Shown here piece by piece: positions 7,065-13,627 of a DNA stretch of 13,627 bases. The position numbers and the translations under genes are program-made. How positions within the stretch are numbered: the first letter of the stretch is position 1; every line of letters starts with the position of its first letter. The notes beneath the pieces are model-generated. The model did not search any database. It saw only the letters and a list, made by a program, of their open reading frames with translations, and was not told the DNA's origin. The DNA comes from a bacterium (lineage in GTDB: Bacteria > Krumholzibacteriota > Krumholzibacteria > LZORAL124-64-63): positions 1 to 13,627 of the forward strand of contig QNDV01000016.1 of assembly GCA_003646045.1 (NCBI GenBank). Direction: 5' to 3'.

Positions 7065-8324
7065 ATGCTGGCCGAATTCGCCAAGCGTACCCGTTGTTCC
7101 GCCGAAGTGACCGCGGCCCTGGCCGAGGTGTCGGCGTCGTCGGTGCTGGCAGCCATGCCACACGCCGAGTTGGCAGCCCTCGGTGCGGTGCTGCCGGACG
7201 ATGTGGCGGAGGCGGTGGATTACCTGCGCCTGGAGAGATACCAGGAGCAGGCCGGCGGTGCTACGGCGGTCCCGGGATCCGGTTCGATGGTGCGCCGCGC
7301 CTACTACCTGCTGCGACCCTTCCTGCCGGTGGCCCTGCGCAAGCACATGCAACGTTTTGCCCTGCGCGGCTGGCAGGACGTGCCTTTTCCACGCTGGCCG
7401 GTGGAAACGGCGATAGAGGATCTGGAGGACGCGGTCTGGACCGAACTGTTGCGGATCACGGGCTCCGAGCGATTGCCGTTCATCTGGTACTGGCCCGAGG
7501 GTCGCGGAATGGCAGCCATCCTGACCCACGACGTGGAGACGGCAGCGGGCCGCGACTTCTGCGGCCGGCTGATGGAAATGGAGGCGCAACACGATCTGGT
7601 TTCCGCCTTCGAGGTGGTGCCGGAGGAACGTTACGAAGTACCGGGGGCTTTCCTGCAGTCGCTGCGCGACGGTGGCTGCGAGGTGGCCCTGCACGGCCTC
7701 AACCACGACGGCCATCTCTTTGACACCGAATCCGGTTTCCGTGAGCGGGCGGAACGGATCAACGGTTATCTGCGGGCATGGGATGCCCGCGGGTTCAGGT
7801 CCCCCGTGATGTATCGCCGCCAGGAGTGGTTGTCGCACTTGGCGATCGCCTACGACATGTCCGTCCCCAACAGCGCCCGTCTTGATCCCCAACGCGGGGG
7901 ATGCTGCACGATACGACCATATTTCGTGGGTGATATTCTCGAGCTGCCCTTGACGACAATCCAGGACTACACGCTGCTGGCGGTGCTGAACGACGCGACG
8001 CCGGATATCTGGTGGAGCCAGCTCGAAGTCATCGAGGCGCGAGGCGGGCTGGCCTCGTTCATCGTGCACCCGGACTACATGCGTGAAGAGCGTGGCCAGC
8101 AACTGTACCGGTCGCTGCTGGAAAGACTTGCGCAACTGCGTGACGCCGGGCGGGCCTGGACCGCCTTGCCCGGGGAAGTGAACGACTGGTGGCGCCAGCG
8201 CAATCGACTGGAGCTTGTCGAGGAAGCGGGGGGATGGACCATCCGCGGTGAAGGCGCCCGACGGGCGCGGGTCGCCTGGGCGGTACGCGACGGAGCAGGC
8301 ATACGATACGAGGTGCAGGAATGA
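7065..8324 (+). CDS. Polysaccharide deacetylase (NodB-like) with N-terminal helical extension
   Basis: The 419-residue protein has the sequence marks of the NodB-fold carbohydrate esterase 4 type: T154-H-D-V-E158 in place of the usual TFDDG, H210-G-L-N-H214 (the Hx3H metal site), then FRSPVMYRR and, near the end of the barrel, FIVHPDY. These predict a metal-dependent hydrolase removing N-acetyl groups from an amino sugar. The first ~140 residues have no recognised catalytic motif; they include the segment RRAYYLLRPFLPVALRKHMQ, which also precedes the catalytic part in relatives I remember. There is no signal peptide, so it probably works in the cytoplasm on a nucleotide- or lipid-linked sugar. 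The ATG at 7065 follows GGGAAAG at a loose spacing of about 11 nt. Its stop overlaps the next start as ATGA. Confidence 0.82.
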   Translation: MLAEFAKRTRCSAEVTAALAEVSASSVLAAMPHAELAALGAVLPDDVAEAVDYLRLERYQEQAGGATAVPGSGSMVRRAYYLLRPFLPVALRKHMQRFALRGWQDVPFPRWPVETAIEDLEDAVWTELLRITGSERLPFIWYWPEGRGMAAILTHDVETAAGRDFCGRLMEMEAQHDLVSAFEVVPEERYEVPGAFLQSLRDGGCEVALHGLNHDGHLFDTESGFRERAERINGYLRAWDARGFRSPVMYRRQEWLSHLAIAYDMSVPNSARLDPQRGGCCTIRPYFVGDILELPLTTIQDYTLLAVLNDATPDIWWSQLEVIEARGGLASFIVHPDYMREERGQQLYRSLLERLAQLRDAGRAWTALPGEVNDWWRQRNRLELVEEAGGWTIRGEGARRARVAWAVRDGAGIRYEVQE

Positions 8325-9382
8325 GTTCGGGTACCCGCACGATCTGGATCGACATCGACAACCCGCCCCAGGTCCAGTACCTGGCGCCGGTGGCGACCGA
8401 ACTGGAGCAACGCGGTTTCCGGGTCGTGGTCACGGCGCGGGACAACTCCATAACCCATCGCTTGCTGCAAGACAGGGGGACGGTTTTTCTGCCGGTGGGC
8501 CATGCTTTCGGCAAACAGAAATGGCGCAAGATCACCGGTGTTCTGGGCAGGGCCCTGAGCCTGGTGTTGGCCGTGCGTGGATCGTCGCCGAGTATGCTGC
8601 TCTGCGCCAGTCGTTCCGGTGCCCTGGCGGCACGGCTACTGGGTATCCCCGGCTTCATTATTTGCGACTACGAACACGCCGAACTGGGGTCCTACACGAA
8701 ACTCGGCACATACGTGGCGTTCCCTGACGCCATCGCACCGGAGATCTTCCGGTCCCGGGGTTTCGCCGCCGACCGACTGTTGCCGTTTCCCGGTCTCAAG
8801 GAACACCTGACCTTCCATGGGCGGAACGTGGCGGCGGAAGATACATTTCTGCCACCGGGCCTGGATCCGTCCCACGCGGTTGTTTCCTTCCGTCCTCCGG
8901 CCGCCGAAACCCACTACTATTCCCCGAAATCCAAGGCGGTCTACGAGGCACTGCTCGATTTCCTGGCCGCACGCGACGACATCCACGTGGTCTTCCTGCC
9001 ACGGTATCCGTGGCAGACAGAGGAACTGGGCCGCTGGGACTGGCAGTGCCCGCTTCACGTGCCGGAAAATCCCATCCCCCCGGTACCGCTGCTCAAGGGC
9101 TCGGACCTCGTGATCTCCTCCGGGGGCACCATGCTGCGTGAGGCGGCCTTTCTGGGTGTGCCGTCCTACAGTATCTTCCAGAGTGCCATCGGCGAGGTGG
9201 ACAAGGACCTCGAGGAGCGGGGCCAGCTCGTGCTGATCGGCGGGACGGATGAATTCGACAGGTTCAGGTTCGAGAAGAAGACATCGGCGGGAACCACCAG
9301 CGAGTCCGCCGCAACCATGGATCGCCTCCTGGCCCTGGTGTTGACCCGGGCCGGTCTGGCGACGCCGGAGGATGACGCGTGA
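8321..9382 (+). CDS. DUF354 family protein (GT-B fold, glycosyltransferase/epimerase-like)
   Basis: The 353-residue protein starts with WIDIDNPPQVQYLAPVATEL, the hallmark of DUF354, a family with the fold of UDP-GlcNAc 2-epimerase and MurG-type glycosyltransferases. SSGGTM at 266-271, followed by REAAFLGVPSYSIF, is the C-terminal nucleotide-sugar-binding region of that fold. CDYEHAELGSYTKL in the middle is also family-typical. Whether it transfers a sugar or epimerises one cannot be told from sequence. No membrane segment or signal is visible, so it acts in the cytoplasm. It overlaps the deacetylase by 4 bp (ATGA), with AGGTG 5 nt before the ATG, and overlaps the acyltransferase by 4 bp (GTGA). 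The three genes are therefore probably translationally coupled and work on one product. Confidence 0.87.
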   Translation: MSSGTRTIWIDIDNPPQVQYLAPVATELEQRGFRVVVTARDNSITHRLLQDRGTVFLPVGHAFGKQKWRKITGVLGRALSLVLAVRGSSPSMLLCASRSGALAARLLGIPGFIICDYEHAELGSYTKLGTYVAFPDAIAPEIFRSRGFAADRLLPFPGLKEHLTFHGRNVAAEDTFLPPGLDPSHAVVSFRPPAAETHYYSPKSKAVYEALLDFLAARDDIHVVFLPRYPWQTEELGRWDWQCPLHVPENPIPPVPLLKGSDLVISSGGTMLREAAFLGVPSYSIFQSAIGEVDKDLEERGQLVLIGGTDEFDRFRFEKKTSAGTTSESAATMDRLLALVLTRAGLATPEDDA

Positions 9383-10422
9383 TTTTCAACGAGGCACGCC
9401 TGCCCCTGGGCAGGATCCTGACCGTGGGCATTCTGCCGTCGCCCCTCAAGAAGATGTGGTATCGGCTGAAGGGTTATCGGATCGGCAAGGATGTCTCTTT
9501 CGGTCCAGGCAGTGTGGTGGAGATTTCCGGCAGTTGCGAGATCGGCGACGGCACGCGTTTCAGCGCCGGCGCCGTGGTGGTGGGGGAAACCGCGCGCTTC
9601 GGCAAGCGGGTGCAGGTACGGACCACGGCTATCGTACTGGTGCCCCACATAGAGATGGGCGACGACGTGATCGTCAGCGAGTCGGCCGTGATCCGGGCCC
9701 AGCAACCATTTCCCGACTCGCGGATCATCCTGGGCGACCGGTCACACATCTTTCCCTATACCATCATGGATCCCTCCCGCCCGCTGACTATCGGTGCGGA
9801 GACCGCGGTGGGCTTCGGCTCCTACATCTTCACCCACGGCGCCTACAAGGACAAGCTGGCTGGTTACCCGGTGGTCCACGGTGAAGTAACCATCGGCAAG
9901 GGTGTCTGGTTGCCCTGCCGCATCTTCATCATGCCCGGTGTCGAGCTGGGGGACGACGTGGTGGTGGGCAGCGGTTCGGTGGTGACCAAGTCCTTCCCCG
10001 CCGGGTCGTTCGTGCTGGGCGAGCCCGCCAAGTTGATCAAGACCAGGGAAGAGTTTGTCGCCCGGCACACGGACGAGGAGCGCCTGGATATCCTGCGGGG
10101 TATCCTGGAGGAGTTCCGTATCTACGCGGAGCACTTCGCCGGTGCGCCCGGTCGTATGGAGGGCGATGTCCTGCACCTTGATGACGAGGGGCGGGCTCGC
10201 GAGGTCCATCTTCACCAGGAACTGCCCGTCGGTGCGGCGGCTCCCGGCCGGCTTCAGGTAGTCCTGGGTTCGATTTCCGCCGAGGCAAGGCGGGAACTGG
10301 AGGTCGCAGGGAACGCCTGGTTCTCATGGTCGGACCATGCCTGTGGCGGCGATCTGGATGAATTGGCCCTGGCCCTTAAGGACTATCTGAATCGCTACGG
10401 GATCATGTTCGCGCGGAGCTGA
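9379..10422 (+). CDS. Left-handed beta-helix acyltransferase with C-terminal extension
   Basis: The 347-residue protein contains repeated hexapeptide units ([IV]G..[TV].[FI]) from about residue 36 to 214. It ends its helix with the standard GVWLPCRIFIMPGVELGDDV, then VVGSGSVVTKSFPAGSFVLG and EPAK at 215-218, as in WbbJ/maltose-acetyltransferase-type enzymes. H153 (FTHGAYKDK) is the best candidate catalytic base. It probably transfers an acetyl or other acyl group to a sugar. About 130 further residues follow (DEERLDILRGILEEFRIY, later GNAWFSWSDHACGGDLDELA and DYLNRYGIMFARS); I do not recognise them as a named domain. GTG is the start, 7 nt after GGAGG, inside the stop of the DUF354 gene. The gene's 3' end overlaps the convergent MATE gene by 20 bp. 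Confidence 0.85.
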   Translation: MIFNEARLPLGRILTVGILPSPLKKMWYRLKGYRIGKDVSFGPGSVVEISGSCEIGDGTRFSAGAVVVGETARFGKRVQVRTTAIVLVPHIEMGDDVIVSESAVIRAQQPFPDSRIILGDRSHIFPYTIMDPSRPLTIGAETAVGFGSYIFTHGAYKDKLAGYPVVHGEVTIGKGVWLPCRIFIMPGVELGDDVVVGSGSVVTKSFPAGSFVLGEPAKLIKTREEFVARHTDEERLDILRGILEEFRIYAEHFAGAPGRMEGDVLHLDDEGRAREVHLHQELPVGAAAPGRLQVVLGSISAEARRELEVAGNAWFSWSDHACGGDLDELALALKDYLNRYGIMFARS

Positions 10423-11809
10423 TACCGTCATCCGGGGATGAGGGTACCCACGCCACATAGGCACTCTCCACCTGCCCCGTCATCCGCCGTGCCCACCACA
10501 CCGCCACCAGGGCGGCGGTCCAGTTGATGCCCAGGACGCCCCACCAGATGCCGAACAACCCCAGGTCGAAAACCCGGGCCGCCAGCCAGAACACCGCGAA
10601 CGGCGCCAGGATCTGCCGGTACAGTCCGATCCACAGGGCGAAGGACGGCTTCTTCAAGCCCTGCAGGGCCGCCGTGTTGACGAACAGGATCACGTAGGCG
10701 AATTCGATGAAGGCCGCAATCCGCAGATAGGGCGCCCCGATGCCCACCACCACCGGGTCGTCGCTGAAGGCGCGCATCAGCGGTTCGGCTCCCAGGAAGA
10801 GCAGGGTCGAACCCAGGGCCATGGCCACGGCGCCGTAGGCAAGACAGGTGCGTACCGTGGCCCGCACCCGGTCAAAGCGACCGGCACCGCCGTTCTGGGC
10901 GGCCAGGGTCAGGGCGGCCACGTTCAGTCCGATGGTGGGCAGCAGGACGATCTGCTCGATGCGCGTGGCTACACCGTAGGCCGCCACGGCCGCCTGTCCG
11001 AAATCGCTCAGGAACCAGGTGATGATGAAGATGCCCAGGGCCACGGACATCATGTTGCCGCTGGCCGGCACCCCTTGGCCCACGATGTCGCGCAACACCT
11101 GAGGCTGCGGATACCATCGCGCGCCTTCCGAACGGAACAGCAAGCCAGTGCGGCGGGCCCGCCAGCCCAGGAAGAAGATGCCGCCGCCCTGGGCTATCAG
11201 CGTCGCCAGGGCGATGCCCCTGACGCCCATGGCCGGCAATCCGAAACCACCGAACATGAACCAGGGATCGAGGGCCAGGTTCAAGAGGGTGGCGCCGATC
11301 AGGTAGTCGCGAAAGGTGCGCGTGTCCCCCTGGGAGTTGAGGATGCCGTTGAGCATGTAGAACGTCAGCACCAGTCCGCTGCCCGCCAGGATGACGTACA
11401 TGTACTCCAGGCAGATGGCCAGGTAGGTGTCATTGGCCCCCAACAGGCGGAAGAGCCAGGGCACCGTGGCATATCCCACGCCCATCACGAACAGGGCCAC
11501 CAGAACGCCCAGGATCAAACCCTGACTGGCGATACAGGCTGCGGCGCGGCGGTCGTCCCGTCCCAGCGCATCGCCGATGAGCGCTGTCGCACCGGTGGAA
11601 AACCCCGAACCCAGGGAGATCAGTACGAAGAACACCGGGAAAGACAGGGAGAGGGCCGCCAGGGCGTCGGTGGACAGGCGTCCAGCCCAGAACGTATCCA
11701 CCACATTGTACATGGTGTTGAAGAAGAAGCCGACCGAGGCGGGTATGGCCAATCGCCGCACCAGTTGCCCCACCGGTGCGGTGGTCAGATCGGTAGCCGG
11801 GGTAGACAT
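10403..11809 (-). CDS. MATE family efflux transporter
   Basis: The 468-residue protein has the length and the dozen hydrophobic segments expected of multidrug and toxic compound extrusion transporters. The first half has MYNVVDTFWAGRLSTDALAA, with the conserved acidic residue (D38) of TM1, and the second half has the matching ATRIEQIVLLPTIGLNVAAL, showing the internal two-lobe repeat. It should export a cationic or amphipathic compound, or possibly an envelope lipid or sugar intermediate, in exchange for H+ or Na+, from the inner membrane. The substrate is unknown. The ATG at 11809 shares its A with the stop of the upstream barrel gene (TGATG), indicating translational coupling; an ATG at 11842 in the same frame is less likely. 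It ends inside the acyltransferase gene on the other strand. Confidence 0.9.
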   Translation of the reverse strand: MSTPATDLTTAPVGQLVRRLAIPASVGFFFNTMYNVVDTFWAGRLSTDALAALSLSFPVFFVLISLGSGFSTGATALIGDALGRDDRRAAACIASQGLILGVLVALFVMGVGYATVPWLFRLLGANDTYLAICLEYMYVILAGSGLVLTFYMLNGILNSQGDTRTFRDYLIGATLLNLALDPWFMFGGFGLPAMGVRGIALATLIAQGGGIFFLGWRARRTGLLFRSEGARWYPQPQVLRDIVGQGVPASGNMMSVALGIFIITWFLSDFGQAAVAAYGVATRIEQIVLLPTIGLNVAALTLAAQNGGAGRFDRVRATVRTCLAYGAVAMALGSTLLFLGAEPLMRAFSDDPVVVGIGAPYLRIAAFIEFAYVILFVNTAALQGLKKPSFALWIGLYRQILAPFAVFWLAARVFDLGLFGIWWGVLGINWTAALVAVWWARRMTGQVESAYVAWVPSSPDDGISSART

Positions 11810-12291
11810 CAGAAATAGTAGCCGACGCGGTAGCTCACCCAACCCACGCGCTCAGCAGCCTTCCAGCGTACCGCGAATTCCCACCGCTCGAAACGCAGGC
11901 CCATGCTCGGCAGCCAGTTCACGTTGTCGACCTTCGTGTAGTAGGCGACTTCGCCTCCCATGTAGAACGGCGGTATGTTGAACTTGCCACCCGCGGAGAA
12001 TTCCCAGACATCGATATCGTCCCGGCCATCGGCGCCACGGAACCGGTTCCAGCCCATGTCGCCCACGAGGGAGAACAGTGTGGCCAGGGGATAGTCCATG
12101 ATGCCGTGTACTCCGAAGCCCGCGTCGTAGTCCTCGGCGTAGTCGGCGTAGGGCGTCGAGGCCTGGAGAGCGGCGCCGAAGACCCGGTGGTTGTCGTAAT
12201 ACGAGCGGTGCGATTCATCCTGGCCGTGGGCCACGGTAACCAGGGTGAACAGCAGGGCAAGCACGACAAGGGGACGCAGGACAGGGTACAT
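11809..12291 (-). CDS. Small predicted outer-membrane beta-barrel protein
   Basis: This 160-residue protein starts with a Sec signal peptide (MYPVLRPLVVLALLFTLVTV, cleavage likely after AHG23). The mature ~137 residues alternate polar and aromatic or hydrophobic residues in short strands (VFGAALQAS, GGKFNIPPFYMGGEVAYYTK, WEFAVRWKA) and finish with YRVGYYF. A terminal aromatic residue in a strand of alternating pattern is the classic BAM-recognition signature of outer-membrane proteins. The size fits an eight-stranded barrel. I do not recognise a specific family and no function can be given. The start is ATG 12291, or GTG 12294 just before it, 8 nt after AGAGG. A much longer open frame reaches 12978 but encodes no plausible protein before the signal peptide. 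It is the first gene of a two-gene unit with the MATE transporter. Confidence 0.75.
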   Translation of the reverse strand: MYPVLRPLVVLALLFTLVTVAHGQDESHRSYYDNHRVFGAALQASTPYADYAEDYDAGFGVHGIMDYPLATLFSLVGDMGWNRFRGADGRDDIDVWEFSAGGKFNIPPFYMGGEVAYYTKVDNVNWLPSMGLRFERWEFAVRWKAAERVGWVSYRVGYYF

Positions 12292-12549
12292 CACGGGCAG
12301 GACCTCTCGTGCGGGGATCAGGGAAGGGCGGCAGGGGCAAGATAGCATGTATGATGCCAATGTGCAGCCGCACTCGGGGACGCTGTGGCTTGGCCCGGTG
12401 GCCTGGACAGCGATATCCTGCGGCGTGGTAGCCGGTAGCGACCCCGCCTTGCGCCCGCCGCGGCCGTGTTCCACCTTTGGGGCATGGAAGCCCAGCTGCA
12501 ACAAACTCGTCTGCGGAATTTCGCCGCGGCTATCTGCGGGAAACAAGGC

Positions 12550-13050
12550 ATGCAGATCAACGAACTGTCGGATGATGATCGGAAGTGGGTGCAGGAGCGC
12601 ACCGAGCTGCTTTTCGGCGGTGATTTCGTGGTTTCGCGGGACGAAGTCCACGATCCCCATCTTCTGCCCGGCTATATCGCCACCGAGGGCCCGGAACGCG
12701 TGGGCCTCGTGACCTACGCCATCGACGACGAGGCCTGCGAGATCGTCACCATCGACTCCCTCTGCCAATTCATGGGGATCGGTACCGAGTTGCTGGAGAA
12801 GGTGGAATCGATAGCCCTGGCCGCCGGCTGCGATCACCTGTGGGCCATCACCACCAACGACAACCTGGATGCGCAGCGGTTCTTCCAGAAGCGTGGTTTC
12901 GTGATCAGCGCCGTCCGTCTGGGCAGCATGTCCAAGATCCGGCTGCTCAAGCCCAGTGTGCCGCGCGTCGGGTATCACGGCATTCCCATCCGCGACGAGA
13001 TCGAGTTGAGTAAACCGCTGGGCCGTCGTGCGGCCCGGATCGGCGACTGA
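12550..13050 (+). CDS. GNAT family N-acetyltransferase
   Basis: The 166-residue protein is a single GNAT domain. Q73-F-M-G-I-G-T79 is the acetyl-CoA pyrophosphate-binding loop (motif A, Q/RxxGxG/A). TTNDNLDAQRFFQKRGF is the later motif B-type segment with N and F/Y near the cofactor. The tail LKPSVPRVGYHGIPIRDEIE is shared with a subgroup of small GNATs annotated only generally. The substrate is unknown. I start it at ATG 12550 (MQINELSDDDRKWV), where the fold begins, with GGG 9 nt upstream. The frame is open back to 12466, but the extra residues look like chance coding. The 258 bp before it are the divergent region shared with the barrel gene, with no promoter I would call. It ends 11 bp from the convergent channel gene. 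Confidence 0.85.
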   Translation: MQINELSDDDRKWVQERTELLFGGDFVVSRDEVHDPHLLPGYIATEGPERVGLVTYAIDDEACEIVTIDSLCQFMGIGTELLEKVESIALAAGCDHLWAITTNDNLDAQRFFQKRGFVISAVRLGSMSKIRLLKPSVPRVGYHGIPIRDEIELSKPLGRRAARIGD

Positions 13051-13061
13051 CAGAGCACCAG

Positions 13062-13627
13062 TCAGCGACGCGCAAAAGATCCCACCAGCCGTGATATCAA
13101 CACCGCCAGGAACAGTACGCCGGTCAGGGCCTCGGTAACCGCCAGGCCCCGGGCCAGTGGCGAAACCGGGGCCACGTCGCCGTAGCCCAGGGTCGTCAGG
13201 GTGACGTAACTGAAGTAGGTCATTTCTTTCATGACGTCGCCATCCGGCGGCAGGTTGGCAAAAACGAACGCATTCTGGTCATACAGCAGCACGGGTATGT
13301 AGAACAGTACCCACAGGACTCCCAACAGCACATACGTACACAGCGCCAGGCCAATGGTGTCCAGGGTTACGACCTTGGTTCTGAAGATCGTCTTGAACAT
13401 CAGGCGGATGATGTGGAGATAGAGTAGCAGCGTAAACGGATAGGCAGCCAGGTTCACTCTCCGGTCGCCCGTCACTTCACCGGCGATGATGAACAGGATC
13501 GCCGGTACGGTGAGCCACAGGCCGATTTTCAGACCGCGCCGGTCATTTGCGACGATACCGAGACAGCCCAGGATAACCGTCACGTTGAGGGCGGTCGTGG
13601 CCCATCCGCCAATCATGGGTGAGAGGA
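13062..13627 (-). CDS. Two-TM potassium channel family protein (5' end probably off window)
   Basis: The protein ends with a complete pore module: a hydrophobic helix (LALCTYVLLGVLWVLFYIPV), a pore loop with the selectivity filter T-L-G-Y-G-D (residues 142-147 counted from the ATG at 13616), and a final helix (GLAVTEALTGVLFLAVLISR). Further hydrophobic segments precede it (VTVILGCLGIV, IGLWLTVPAILFIIAG, AYPFTLLLYLHIIRLMF). The TTLGYGD filter predicts a K+-selective channel of the Ion_trans_2 type in the inner membrane. It has no RCK/TrkA-N regulatory domain. The ATG at 13616 has no ribosome-binding site and the frame stays open to the right edge, so the real start, and part of the first membrane segment, may lie outside the window. 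Confidence 0.85.
   Translation of the reverse strand, partial: LSPMIGGWATTALNVTVILGCLGIVANDRRGLKIGLWLTVPAILFIIAGEVTGDRRVNLAAYPFTLLLYLHIIRLMFKTIFRTKVVTLDTIGLALCTYVLLGVLWVLFYIPVLLYDQNAFVFANLPPDGDVMKEMTYFSYVTLTTLGYGDVAPVSPLARGLAVTEALTGVLFLAVLISRLVGSFARR

Noticed and set aside
6942..8135. A 397-codon minus-strand open frame across the oxidoreductase end and deacetylase gene
   Set aside because: It has no ribosome-binding site or recognisable motif and is opposite two well-supported enzymes. It is antisense of GC-rich coding DNA.
12292..12978. Extension of the barrel gene frame upstream to 12978
   Set aside because: It would put over 200 residues of antisense-GNAT translation in front of a clear signal peptide.
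1..13627. CRISPR array, insertion sequence, tRNA/rRNA, phage or toxin-antitoxin module
   Set aside because: I found no spaced direct repeats, transposase or integrase motifs, tRNA-like cloverleaf or phage genes. The HTH remnant alone is not enough to propose a toxin-antitoxin pair.

Overview
The window is a GC-rich (roughly 65% by eye) bacterial chromosome segment with Shine-Dalgarno-led starts, several GTG starts, Sec signal peptides and a protein that looks like an outer-membrane beta-barrel, so the source is probably a diderm bacterium. The first gene has repeats built around PGE...GK.G.P...WN. I associate this repeat style with large surface proteins of uncultured FCB-type lineages (Krumholzibacteriota, Eisenbacteria, Latescibacterota), but this is memory-based inference and no phylogenetic marker gene is present.

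Layout. (1) 1-3031, minus: the N-terminal ~1,010 residues of a large secreted protein made of alternating Ig-like/invasin-like modules; its C-terminus lies off the left edge. (2) 3032-3576: a divergent intergenic region with a perfect 16-bp palindrome and the frameshifted remnant of a small XRE-type helix-turn-helix regulator. (3) 3577-4647, plus: a secreted TPR-containing HExxH metallopeptidase of the peptidase MA (gluzincin) type. (4) 4648-4859: an AT-rich island with a good sigma70-type promoter and a leader of about 123 nt. (5) 4860-10422, plus: a four-gene operon for polysaccharide or glycoconjugate synthesis. It encodes a bi-domain oxidoreductase (MDR plus Gfo/Idh/MocA), a NodB-like polysaccharide deacetylase, a DUF354 GT-B-fold protein and a left-handed beta-helix acyltransferase with an extra C-terminal domain. 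The last three genes overlap by 4 bp each (ATGA, GTGA). (6) 10403-12291, minus: a MATE transporter translationally coupled (TGATG) to an upstream gene for a small predicted outer-membrane beta-barrel. (7) 12550-13050, plus: a GNAT acetyltransferase. (8) 13062 to the right edge, minus: a two-pore-helix-type potassium channel.

Together the middle operon plausibly makes a modified surface sugar: oxidation or reduction of a sugar nucleotide, glycosyl transfer or epimerisation, N-deacetylation and O/N-acylation. The flanking genes add secreted or envelope proteins. I saw no phage genes, transposases, CRISPR array, tRNA or rRNA. I cannot identify a clearly novel defence or mobile system. The most unusual items are the degraded regulator beside an operator-like palindrome, the compact sugar-modification operon with an uncharacterised C-terminal domain, and the barrel-MATE pair.
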